The notes under the pieces were generated by a model that saw only the letters and a program-made list of their open reading frames with translations, had not been told where the DNA came from and ran no database searches. Shown piece by piece: positions 7,975 through 15,720 of a stretch of DNA of 64,000 bases (its first letter is position 1; each line of letters begins with the position of its first letter). The position numbers and the translations under genes were made by a program. The DNA is from Paenalkalicoccus suaedae (GTDB taxonomy: Bacteria; Bacillota; Bacilli; Bacillales; Salisediminibacteriaceae): assembly GCF_006965545.2 (NCBI RefSeq), contig NZ_CP041372.2:1116001-1180000 (forward strand), given 5' to 3'.

Positions 7975-9374
7975 AAAAAATGGACTCAAGTAAGCAACCA
8001 AACAGAAACGATGTCATGTTAGACAAAGGACAACAATTCCCATTAACAATAAAACGACTAGGAATTGATGGGGAAGGCGTAGGATTTTTTAAACGAAAGG
8101 TCGTATTTGTTCCAGGTGCACTTCCAGGAGAAGAAGTTGTGTGTGAAGCGGTAAATGTAACGGCAAAATATACAACTGCGAAAATTGTTAACATTCGTAA
8201 GGCATCAGATGATCGGGTAGAAGCTCCCTGTCCTGTGTATGATCGATGTGGAGGATGTCAGCTACAGCATATGACGTACGAAGCTCAGCTACGTGAAAAG
8301 AAGGATATTGTTAGACAAGCATTTGAGCGTTATACACGAATTGATCTCGATTCACTCCCATTTGGAGATACAATCGGAATGGAAAACCCTTGGCGTTATC
8401 GTAACAAAAGCCAAATGCAGGTTGGACGCAAGGATAACGATGTCATCGCAGGTTTATACGAAGAGGGTACAAACCGTTTAATCGATATTAAAGAATGTAT
8501 CGTCCAACACCCTCAAACGGAAAAAGTAACGAATATCGTCAAAAAAATCGTGAATCGCTTAGGCATTGAGCCTTACAATAGTAAAAAGCATAAGGGTGTT
8601 CTCCGTACGCTAGTTACACGAGTTGGTTTTGAAACGGATGAGTACCAGCTTGTGTTAGTCACGACGGAATTAGACTTCCCACAAAAAGAGGATTTAGTAA
8701 AGGCGATTGTCAATCGTATGCCGAATATTACATCGATCGTTCAAAACGTTCAACCGGATAAGACACCGCTTGTTTTTGGCGAAGAGACGGTTGTACTTCA
8801 TGGCAAAGAAAAGATTCATGAAACGTTAAACGATTTATCATTTGAGCTTTCAGCTCGCGCATTTTTCCAACTAAATCCTGCGCAAACGAAGGTACTTTAT
8901 GATACAGCTAAAGAGGCTGCTGAATTAACAGGCACGGAAAAAGTCATTGATGCTTATAGTGGAGTTGGAACTATTGGACTTTGGGTAGCTGATCAGGCAT
9001 CAGAAGTTAGAGGGATGGATACGGTCGAGGAAGCAATCCTTGATGCCAACCAAAATGCAGAGCGAATCGGAGCAAATGCTCAATTTGTGACAGGTCGCGC
9101 AGAGGAAGTTATTCCTGATTGGAAGGACCAAGGCTATCAAGCTGACGTCGTGTTTGTCGATCCGCCTAGATCTGGACTTGATCAAAGCTTAATTCGCACA
9201 TTAACGCGCTCAAAAATTAAACGCATTGTGTATGTATCTTGTAATCCATCAACCTTAGCTAAAAACGTGAAGGAATTAGCTCGAGGTGGATATCGATTAA
9301 AGAGCCTACAGCCTGTGGATATGTTCCCACAAACAAGCCAAGTTGAGGCAGTTGCAGTACTAGAAGTGGAGTAA
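7971..9374 (+). CDS. rlmCD: 23S rRNA (uracil-C5)-methyltransferase RlmCD
   Basis: A TrmA/RumA-family enzyme of about 467 residues. A TRAM RNA-binding domain covers residues 15-75. Cluster cysteines follow in CPVYDRCGGCQLQHM and in IKECIV. The SAM-dependent methyltransferase domain contains DAYSGVGTIGLW, FVDPPRSG and the catalytic cysteine in YVSCNPSTLAKN. The B. subtilis homologue (YfjO, RlmCD) methylates U747 and U1939 of 23S rRNA. The ATG at 7971 overlaps the glycosylase stop; no good ribosome site is seen, so translational coupling is likely. ATG 7947 is an alternative. Confidence 0.88.
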   Translation: MKKMDSSKQPNRNDVMLDKGQQFPLTIKRLGIDGEGVGFFKRKVVFVPGALPGEEVVCEAVNVTAKYTTAKIVNIRKASDDRVEAPCPVYDRCGGCQLQHMTYEAQLREKKDIVRQAFERYTRIDLDSLPFGDTIGMENPWRYRNKSQMQVGRKDNDVIAGLYEEGTNRLIDIKECIVQHPQTEKVTNIVKKIVNRLGIEPYNSKKHKGVLRTLVTRVGFETDEYQLVLVTTELDFPQKEDLVKAIVNRMPNITSIVQNVQPDKTPLVFGEETVVLHGKEKIHETLNDLSFELSARAFFQLNPAQTKVLYDTAKEAAELTGTEKVIDAYSGVGTIGLWVADQASEVRGMDTVEEAILDANQNAERIGANAQFVTGRAEEVIPDWKDQGYQADVVFVDPPRSGLDQSLIRTLTRSKIKRIVYVSCNPSTLAKNVKELARGGYRLKSLQPVDMFPQTSQVEAVAVLEVE

Positions 9375-9390
9375 TTAGAATGATAGACAC

Positions 9391-9433
9391 AAGAGGCAAG
9401 GACAAAAGCGATTCATTTGTCCTTGTCTTTTTT
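9391..9433 (+). terminator. Terminator after rlmCD
   Basis: GGCAAGGACAAA pairs with TTTGTCCTTGTC and runs into a T-rich tract. Confidence 0.85.
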
Positions 9434-9449
9434 AATGGATCATGAGCGG

Positions 9450-9715
9450 TTATCCACTTGCGCGAGGAGACAATCCGGAAATGAGGTAGGGCTATTCGGT
9501 CGCGGTCTACAGTTACCCGGAGATGTAATTCTATGATCTGTTCAAGGCATTCAGTTATAAAGAAACGATGCTCCGTTATCGTTTCCCGATCTTTAACTAT
9601 CCGGAAAACGCAGCTAAGTTATCACAAGATAGAATATGGTAACTTCATGCACAGACTCCATTCCGGTCCACTCTAAGTATTCAGACTTCCTTATCTGCGT
9701 AAAAATGAGTTATCT
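9450..9715. repeat. Degenerate 21-bp array, core TTATCC
   Basis: No gene is visible between 9434 and 9825. Words close to TTATCC or TTATCG start at about 9450, 9472, 9492, 9513, 9555, 9576, 9597, 9619, 9691 and 9710, most steps being 20-22 bp. The core is the reverse complement of the core in the array at 3393, and the first word is TTATCCACT as there. It looks like a decayed copy of the same class, inverted relative to the plus strand. Confidence 0.6.
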
Positions 9716-9831
9716 CGATTTTGTATCTGTCCCCTCCTAATAAATAACCCTATAAACACCTTTTGTCCCATCTCTTCTTCGCCATGTTAGGAGACCTATC
9801 ATACATGTTGCGTATTCAATAAATAGAAAAA

Positions 9832-9857
9832 ACGAGCCAACCGTTGGCTCGTCTTTT
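9832..9857. terminator. Bidirectional terminator, end of the agr-like operon
   Basis: ACGAGCCAA / TTGGCTCGT with a 3-base loop, with A residues on one side and TCTTTTT on the other. It can stop the agr-like operon arriving on the minus strand. Confidence 0.85.
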
Positions 9858-9891
9858 TATGGATGCTAAAGTATCTTTTTCATTACCGAGC

Positions 9892-10014
9892 TTACTTTTG
9901 CTTCCTGAGCGACGAAGGAATCTTTGGCATATGAATAAGTGGACTAGAAGCTTGAACGAAAGTTGCACCAAGTGCCTTTGAGACAGTGGACATTGCTTTT
10001 GCAGTTCGTTTCAT
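9892..10014 (-). CDS. agrD: AgrD-like cyclic lactone autoinducer precursor peptide
   Basis: A 40-residue peptide, too short for usual gene calls. It has a basic amphipathic N-terminus (MKRTAKAMSTVSKALG) and ends in ASSPLIHMPKIPSSLRKQK. The tail P-K-x-P-x-x-L with closing lysines matches the AgrB-recognition tail of AgrD peptides. There is no cysteine; Ser24 (or Ser23) would have to close the ring as a lactone, as in the serine-type signals of the Staphylococcus intermedius group. The likely ring is around SPLIH, but the exact cut is inference. Its ATG overlaps the agrB stop (ATGA), and GAGGAGG lies just before it. Confidence 0.75.
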   Translation of the reverse strand: MKRTAKAMSTVSKALGATFVQASSPLIHMPKIPSSLRKQK

Positions 10015-10580
10015 TTTGTTGCCTCCTCATTATTTATCCATTTATTTAGTGTAAGAATCAATCTCGTCCCAATAGGTGTTAACAGCACTCCTTGTAAAAA
10101 CACGCCGTGCACGAGAGCGTGAAAGTCAAAGAGCAGTGCAACAGATGAGGCAATGATGATCCAGAGCACTCCAACCAATTTCTTTTTTCGTTCCCAAGCC
10201 TGGCTGTGCACCACTTGATCCTCTTCGTAATAAGGTGCGTAAGATAAAACGCAAACAAACGCTAGGATCGTATAAATAATGGGTGCAGCCGGCAAAAAGC
10301 TTACTCCAACAATAAAGCCAACACTGACTAACGTACATGCGATAGCGGTACTAAAATGAGCGCCTCCAGTAAAAATGCGAATAATCATAAAGGAGACCCC
10401 TGTTGCCATAATTAGAATAATCTCTTGCAATGCTATTGCAAATCCTATCAGCAATCCCCACGTAACGAGCAAATTTAGCATCAGAATAAACCCAAAGGTT
10501 AAAACATCAATCGGTTCTGTATCATCTGGATTGGCATCTTTGACTCGAATTGCTATCGCATGCGCTAGTCGATAAACCAT
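10011..10580 (-). CDS. agrB: AgrB-like peptide-processing membrane protease
   Basis: A 189-residue integral membrane cysteine protease, the same length as S. aureus AgrB. The catalytic pair is present in RIFTGGAHFSTAIACTLVS: His and Cys seven residues apart, as His77 and Cys84 in S. aureus. About six hydrophobic segments follow the family pattern. AgrB cuts the C-terminal tail off AgrD and helps form the cyclic signal. ATGs occur at 10589 and 10580; AAGGGGG abuts the first but is nine bases from the second, so 10580 is chosen. The upstream AgrC-like gene ends five bases before it, so they are co-translated. Confidence 0.88.
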   Translation of the reverse strand: MVYRLAHAIAIRVKDANPDDTEPIDVLTFGFILMLNLLVTWGLLIGFAIALQEIILIMATGVSFMIIRIFTGGAHFSTAIACTLVSVGFIVGVSFLPAAPIIYTILAFVCVLSYAPYYEEDQVVHSQAWERKKKLVGVLWIIIASSVALLFDFHALVHGVFLQGVLLTPIGTRLILTLNKWINNEEATK

Positions 10581-10585
10581 GACAA

Positions 10586-11872
10586 TCATCCCCCTTGTTG
10601 GGAAAAGATAATGGTAGACGTGAATGGCTGGTAAGTAGCAACTATTTTAGAGTATCCGGTCTCAAAAGAAGAGATCGAATTAATAAGATTACGGTTCTCT
10701 ACATGAATTGGATTTATATCCACCGGACACTCCACTTTAAACTCCATAAATTCTCCGTTAGAGTGGATGGTTAGTGTGATTATTTTTTCCTCTGACGTTT
10801 GTTTTTCGTAGTAAACAAAAAGCAAATCATTCAGTAAGGTACTTAACTGTTTAATTTGTTGGAACGTCATTTGCATAGGGTGATCTAAATCAATGTGAAT
10901 ATCAATTTGGATTTGAAAGAGCTTGGCCATGCGACGTTTATTAATAAGAAGTGCGCGCATTAACTCATCAATTCCATTAGAAGAATCAATTTGATTTGTA
11001 TTAAAGAAATGTTTAGTAGATGGACTAGGAAGGTTTGCCTGTTTCATGTAAGAGCGGATAGATTCCAAGGAGCCGACGTCACTTAGCTTCCAAATGGCTT
11101 GAAAGTGTGAGCTTGCATCGTTCTCTAAACGTTCCATCATATTGACAGACTGCTCGTCTTGATCTAAATAAAACTTTTTTGCTTCAATGAGTCTGCGAAC
11201 TTGAAACTGCGTATATAGAATATGGTAAAAAGACATTACTAACACAAGAATGACAATGGATAAAAGTACTAATGTACTTTTAAAGGTAATATCTTGTGAG
11301 AGCATCGCAACGGCTGCCAATACGATGAATCCGAATGTTAAAAGGCTACTGCTAAAGATCATGACCTTAATTTTTGTAGGGATGTGTTTAGAATGTAAAT
11401 GCTCCCTAAGTTCAGCTAGGAAGTATTTGTTTTTCCAAATAAAGAATCCTAAAGAGCCGCATATTGCAACAGTCATCAATTGAATACCGATGGATAAGTA
11501 GCTTGATGATAGTAAAATTTCAAAGTATTCGTAAGAGGAAAGAATCGTGAAAGATTCAATAAACACAAGCTGGATGAGAATATAAAAGCCATATCCAATA
11601 CTTGAGATAACAAAAAGCTCCATTATGTTCGTTTGAAAAATAATGAAAATAAATAGGATGAAAAGAATCATTTGTATGCTCACGATCATGCCAAGTGAGA
11701 GTGAGGTCGTGTGTAGTAATAAAGATATTGTACTCATTATAACGGCAATGATAATTGTCTTTTTGAATCGATTTGCATTCATGTACCCAAGTAGAATAAG
11801 CGGAAACAATAAGAGTGCACTCCATTCAAAGATAGACATGATATAAGACAAACTACTTAATACTGTCATCAT
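10586..11872 (-). CDS. AgrC-like membrane receptor with degenerate kinase domain
   Basis: 428 residues: six or seven membrane segments over residues 1-215, then a cytoplasmic part following the AgrC layout. The helix that should hold the phosphoacceptor (RHDYxNHL in AgrC) reads ENDASSHFQAI. The later motif IDELMRALLINKRRMAKLFQIQIDI matches AgrC, but the N box (normally LLDNAIEA) reads LLNDLLFVYYEK and the glycine-rich ATP-lid motif GLGL near the C-terminus is absent. What is seen is a receptor-like protein without catalytic residues. It is co-transcribed with an intact kinase gene eight bases upstream, which suggests, as inference, that it senses the peptide and controls that kinase. Start uncertain between 11872 and 11869. 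Confidence 0.7.
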   Translation of the reverse strand: MMTVLSSLSYIMSIFEWSALLLFPLILLGYMNANRFKKTIIIAVIMSTISLLLHTTSLSLGMIVSIQMILFILFIFIIFQTNIMELFVISSIGYGFYILIQLVFIESFTILSSYEYFEILLSSSYLSIGIQLMTVAICGSLGFFIWKNKYFLAELREHLHSKHIPTKIKVMIFSSSLLTFGFIVLAAVAMLSQDITFKSTLVLLSIVILVLVMSFYHILYTQFQVRRLIEAKKFYLDQDEQSVNMMERLENDASSHFQAIWKLSDVGSLESIRSYMKQANLPSPSTKHFFNTNQIDSSNGIDELMRALLINKRRMAKLFQIQIDIHIDLDHPMQMTFQQIKQLSTLLNDLLFVYYEKQTSEEKIITLTIHSNGEFMEFKVECPVDINPIHVENRNLINSISSFETGYSKIVATYQPFTSTIIFSQQGG

Positions 11873-11879
11873 TCATCAC

Positions 11880-12659
11880 CTAGCTTTTGTATGAGGCATG
11901 TTTGCTCTCCGGAAGGGATATCAGCACTTCAGCGCCATACTTAATGTGGTTGCTGATCGAAATAGTACCTTGCATAGATTCAACAATGGTTTTACAGATG
12001 GATAAACCAATGCCAGTTCCATCGTCCTTCGTTGTATAAAATGGATAAAAAATGTGTTCTAGATCTTTTTCAGATATACCAGGGCCGGAATCTATAATTT
12101 TAAGTATGACGTTAGAATCTAGTTTTTCCAGCTCAATAAATATGGTACCTTTACCATTCATTGCTTCCACAGCATTTTTAATCATATTGATTAAGGTACG
12201 CTCAAATCCGCTCTCATTCCCCATCACATAAATTGAATCTTCAATTTTAGTTTTAAAAAGAAGTCTATCTTCCCCGTATTGATTACGGAATACATACAAA
12301 ACCTTCTCTAAACTCTTCCTTACATCGATGATAGAAAAGTTTTCGATGCCTTTGTTAGCGTGAGACAGATTCAATAGTTCTTCAATTAAAAGTTCGATTC
12401 GTTTTGACTCGTCTTTCATAATGGAAATGTAGGTAGAGAGTTTGTCATCTGTTTGAATCACTGGCTCGCGCTCCATCATTTGTATGAAGCCATTAATTGT
12501 AGTTAGAGGATTGCGTATCTCATGAGCAAAGAACGCAGACATCTTACCAATTGATTTGTGATAATCATCAGACTTAGCGTTAGTGGAAGTACTTTCTTGC
12601 TGGAAAGTAGAAGATGTGTGCTTTGTTTTTAAAAATCGGCTAAAAAATGGTAGGTTCAT
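11880..12659 (-). CDS. Soluble sporulation-type histidine kinase, first gene of the agr-like operon
   Basis: A 259-residue cytoplasmic kinase without membrane or PAS domain. The HisKA motif HEIRNPLTTINGFIQMM places the phosphoacceptor near residue 46 and matches the orthodox kinases that feed the Spo0F phosphorelay (KinA-KinE) rather than AgrC. The ATPase domain is complete: N box NMIKNAVEAM (about 158-167), DSGPGI, F box IFYPFYTTK and G box GTGIGL. The N-terminal 35 residues are Ser/Thr-rich and may be a docking tail. GGAGTG precedes ATG 12659 by six bases; GTG 12668 lies inside that site. No response regulator gene is adjacent. Confidence 0.85.
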   Translation of the reverse strand: MNLPFFSRFLKTKHTSSTFQQESTSTNAKSDDYHKSIGKMSAFFAHEIRNPLTTINGFIQMMEREPVIQTDDKLSTYISIMKDESKRIELLIEELLNLSHANKGIENFSIIDVRKSLEKVLYVFRNQYGEDRLLFKTKIEDSIYVMGNESGFERTLINMIKNAVEAMNGKGTIFIELEKLDSNVILKIIDSGPGISEKDLEHIFYPFYTTKDDGTGIGLSICKTIVESMQGTISISNHIKYGAEVLISLPESKHASYKS

Positions 12660-12701
12660 TCGACTCACTCCACAAAGTAAGATACCTTAAACTGTTGTTA
12701 A

Positions 12702-12708
12702 TTCGACA
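12702..12708 (-). promoter_or_regulatory. Candidate Spo0A box (proximal)
   Basis: TGTCGAA on the minus strand, a perfect match to the 0A-box consensus TGNCGAA. It lies six bases downstream of a TATACT -10 candidate and 43 bases before the kinase start, a position where bound Spo0A~P would be expected to repress. Confidence 0.5.
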
Positions 12709-12713
12709 TCTTA

Positions 12714-12745
12714 AGTATAGCAGACATGAGAGGTCTATTATACCA
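12714..12745 (-). promoter_or_regulatory. Promoter region of the agr-like operon (two extended -10 motifs)
   Basis: On the minus strand TGGTATAAT (-10 at 12742-12737) and TGCTATACT (-10 at 12719-12714) both carry the TGn extension. No convincing -35 elements accompany them. Confidence 0.45.
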
Positions 12746-12931
12746 ATTAGATATACTTTATAGGGTTTAAGTGGTGAGTGAGATAGACAATGGTACTGAA
12801 AATAAATAGTAACTAATATGGGTGAAAGAGGATCGTTACGAATACTTTGTCAATTCGTGTAAAAAATCAGTTGCTTAACATAGATAATTACATATCTTGC
12901 TGAAAAAAGATATAAGAATCGTTCGAACTAT

Positions 12932-12938
12932 TTCGACA
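12932..12938 (-). promoter_or_regulatory. Candidate Spo0A box (distal)
   Basis: A second perfect TGTCGAA on the minus strand, 230 bases upstream of the first, in the same intergenic region between the agr-like and reductase operons. Confidence 0.4.
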
Positions 12939-13152
12939 ATTTATGTAATTACAATTTTATATCGAAAGCGCGACCATTCTGAGCTGATTATTTACATAAG
13001 GACCATCCTGTGTCAGACTAAGAAAGTTGTTTAAATTACAATAAAACATTAAGAAGAATTCGTGAAATCAAGTCTTGATTTTTTTTGTGAATGCGGTATG
13101 TTTATCAATATGTAGTATTGGGAATAGATTTCAACAACTATATAAGCTAAAA

Positions 13153-13317
13153 GATTGTAAGGTGCTCAACGAAGAGCTTAAAAGGGAATCTGGTGTAAAA
13201 CCAGAGCTGCCCCCGCAACTGTAAGTGCTGACGACCGAAGGGAACCACTGTATCAATTCGATATGGGAAGGCCTTCTAGTAGAGTGACGCACAAGTCAGG
13301 AGACCTACCTTATGATC
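13153..13317 (+). ncRNA. Cobalamin riboswitch
   Basis: All landmarks of the adenosylcobalamin aptamer are present: a closing helix P1 (GATTGTAAGGT at 13153 pairing with ACCTTATGATC at 13307), AAAAGGGAA at 13190, the GCCCCCGCAACTGTAAGTG block at 13208-13227, and the B12 box TGACGCACAAGTCAGGAGACC region at 13285-13305. An expression platform follows: a hairpin GACGAG...CTCGTC (13353-13389) and an intrinsic terminator at 13398. Binding of cobalamin is expected to end transcription before the ribonucleotide reductase genes. Confidence 0.95.
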
Positions 13318-13397
13318 TACAAGCTTCTATTTTTCGGGGTGTGAAAATAGGAGACGAGCCCTAATAGAAGCACTTGCTTCGGACTCGTCTTCTATCT

Positions 13398-13425
13398 AAC
13401 CCCTTCGTATTCCGAAGGGGTTTTA
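13398..13425 (+). terminator. Riboswitch-controlled terminator
   Basis: ACCCCTTCG / CGAAGGGGT around a 4-base loop followed by TTTTA, between the aptamer and the reductase start codon. Confidence 0.85.
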
Positions 13426-13451
13426 CTATTGATGGAAGGGTAGGGATTTGA

Positions 13452-15692
13452 ATGGAAAAAATATCGGTGCAAGTCAAAGAGAATTGGTTGGAGGAGTTTC
13501 AGCTACCTGATCATGATAAAGAGGTTATACATACACTTTCAAGGCAGGATGCCATGTCCTATGCACTTGATAGAGTAGCGATGGACCAGCCTGATTGGAC
13601 GTTTGTTGCTGCAAGATACTACTTAGAAGAGCTATACGAAAAGGCTCAGGTTAACCGCAAGGAGCGGGAAGGAACCATATACGGAGATTTTTATTCTCTT
13701 ATTCAACTTTTGACGGAAAAAGGAATATACGATAAAAAACTTCTTGAGAGTTATTCTAAAAAAGAAATTGATGAGCTTGGGAAGTTAATTGATCCATCTA
13801 AAGATAAAAAATTTACCTTTATGGGATTATTCCTATTAGCCGATCGTTATCTAGCTCGTGACTATGATAAAAATACGATGGAGCTCCCGCAGGAACGCTT
13901 TTTAATTATTGCTATGACACTTATGCAAAAAGAGAATAAGGAAAAGCGGATGGAGCGTATTCAAGAAGCTTACTGGGCGTTAAGTAATTTATATATGACT
14001 GTTGCTACACCTACGCTTTCTAACGCTGGTAAGAGCTATGGACAGTTATCTTCTTGTTTTATAGATACTGTCGATGATTCACTAGACGGGATTTATACAT
14101 CTAATTGGGACGTAGCTAGATTAAGTAAAGACGGAGGCGGAATTGGTCTTTATTTTGGTAAAGTACGTGCGCTTGGATCAGATATTAAAGGCTTTAAAGG
14201 CAATTCGTCTGGTGTTATCCCGTGGATTCGTCTTGTTAATGATACCGCTGTGAGCGTTGATCAGCTTGGTCAACGACAAGGCGCAGTGGCAGTCTATCTC
14301 GATCTTTTCCATCGAGATATTATGAATGGATTTTTAGACTTAAAGACGAATAATGGAGACGAGCGTCGTAAAGCGCACGATGTGTTCCCAGGAGTATCGA
14401 TTCCAGACCTGTTTATGCACAAGCTCCAGGAGAAAGATGCTGATGGTAAGAGCGTTGGCATGTGGCATACGTTTTGCCCGCATGAGGTGAAAAAAGTGAT
14501 GGGGTGGAAGGACGAAGCCGGCAATGCACTTGGACTCGAGGACTTCTATGATGAGACGGATGTTCGCCACTTCTCTAAAAAGTACGAAGAGGCAGTTGCG
14601 CATCCGCTCCTACCGCGTAAATCGTATCGAGCAATGGAAATCATGAAGCGTATTATGGTATCACAGCTTGAAACTGGTACGCCGTACATGTTTTATCGCG
14701 ATGAAGTGAACCGTCAAAACCCTAATAAAAAGGAGCTTGGTCGTACCTCTGTTTATTGCAGTAACTTGTGTACAGAGATTGCCCAAAATATGTCCTCTAC
14801 AACAATTAAAGAAGAGTATGTAAATGCGGATGGGGATCTCGTTATTGTAAGAAAACCGGGAGAGTTTGTCGTATGTAATTTATCGTCTCTCCATTTACCT
14901 AACGTTGTAGAAGCGGAAGAGCTTGAGCGTGTCATCTCCATTCAAATGAGAATGCTTGATAACGTTATTGATTTAAATACGATTTCGGTTGGACAGGCGC
15001 AGCTTACGAATCAGCGTTATCGTGCGGTTGGTCTTGGCACATTTGGTTGGCACCATCTCCTCGCTAAAAAACATATTCAGTGGGAGAGTGAGGAGGCTGT
15101 TCAATACGCGGATGAGCTTTACGAAGATATCGCGTATTACACCATTAAAGCTTCTAACGAGTTAGCAGAAGAAAAAGGAACGTATCACGCGTTTAAAGAC
15201 TCTGAGTGGGAAAACGGAACGTACTTTACTAGAAGATCTTACACGTCAGAGAAGTGGAAAGAGCTTCGTGATCGTGTAGCTCATACAGGCGTCCGAAACG
15301 GCTGGATGATGGCTGTAGCACCAAACTCTTCAACGGCTAAAATCGCTGGTTCAACAGATGGAATTGATCCTATTTATTCGTTAGAGTATGCGGAGGAAAA
15401 GAAAAACTTTAAGCTAAAGGTTACTCCACCTGATTTAACGCATCACACATACCCTTACTACCTTAAGGCGCGTCATCAGTTAGACCAAAACTTTAGTATT
15501 CGTCAAAACGCTGCTAGACAACGACATGTTGATCAGGGAATTAGCTTTAATCTGTACGTGCCACACACGATTGCGGCTAAAGAGCTCTTAGATTTACATG
15601 TAGAGGCTTGGAGGAATGGACTTAAAACAACTTATTACGTAAGAAGTACGTCTCAAGCTGAGATTGAAGCGTGCGAAGCGTGCCAAAGCTAA
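13452..15692 (+). CDS. Class I ribonucleoside-diphosphate reductase, large (alpha) subunit
   Basis: 746 residues; reduces ribonucleoside diphosphates to deoxyribonucleotides. Visible active-site parts: Cys202 in SSCFIDT, the radical-cysteine motif SNLCTEI, its redox partner in FVVCNLSSLHL, the substrate-phosphate loop PNSSTAKIAGSTDGIDP, the radical-transfer tyrosine pair near TTYYVRS, and the shuttle pair CEAC at the extreme C-terminus. The N-terminal ATP cone that gives dATP inhibition in NrdA is not evident. It is controlled by the B12 riboswitch upstream, so the organism probably also has a B12-dependent class II enzyme. GGGTAGGGA precedes the ATG. Followed directly by the beta subunit gene. 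Confidence 0.93.
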   Translation: MEKISVQVKENWLEEFQLPDHDKEVIHTLSRQDAMSYALDRVAMDQPDWTFVAARYYLEELYEKAQVNRKEREGTIYGDFYSLIQLLTEKGIYDKKLLESYSKKEIDELGKLIDPSKDKKFTFMGLFLLADRYLARDYDKNTMELPQERFLIIAMTLMQKENKEKRMERIQEAYWALSNLYMTVATPTLSNAGKSYGQLSSCFIDTVDDSLDGIYTSNWDVARLSKDGGGIGLYFGKVRALGSDIKGFKGNSSGVIPWIRLVNDTAVSVDQLGQRQGAVAVYLDLFHRDIMNGFLDLKTNNGDERRKAHDVFPGVSIPDLFMHKLQEKDADGKSVGMWHTFCPHEVKKVMGWKDEAGNALGLEDFYDETDVRHFSKKYEEAVAHPLLPRKSYRAMEIMKRIMVSQLETGTPYMFYRDEVNRQNPNKKELGRTSVYCSNLCTEIAQNMSSTTIKEEYVNADGDLVIVRKPGEFVVCNLSSLHLPNVVEAEELERVISIQMRMLDNVIDLNTISVGQAQLTNQRYRAVGLGTFGWHHLLAKKHIQWESEEAVQYADELYEDIAYYTIKASNELAEEKGTYHAFKDSEWENGTYFTRRSYTSEKWKELRDRVAHTGVRNGWMMAVAPNSSTAKIAGSTDGIDPIYSLEYAEEKKNFKLKVTPPDLTHHTYPYYLKARHQLDQNFSIRQNAARQRHVDQGISFNLYVPHTIAAKELLDLHVEAWRNGLKTTYYVRSTSQAEIEACEACQS

Positions 15693-15720
15693 TGAATGTC
15701 AACGACAGGAGGGGTTACAG

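Noticed and set aside
11250-11846. Plus-strand frames opposite the AgrC-like gene
   Set aside because: Antisense to a long intact membrane-protein frame and without ribosome sites.
13106-13148. Possible pair of NrdR boxes (CAATATGTAGTATTG and CAACTATATAAGC) upstream of the riboswitch
   Set aside because: Only partial matches to the NrdR consensus and the spacing does not correspond to whole helical turns as usually seen.
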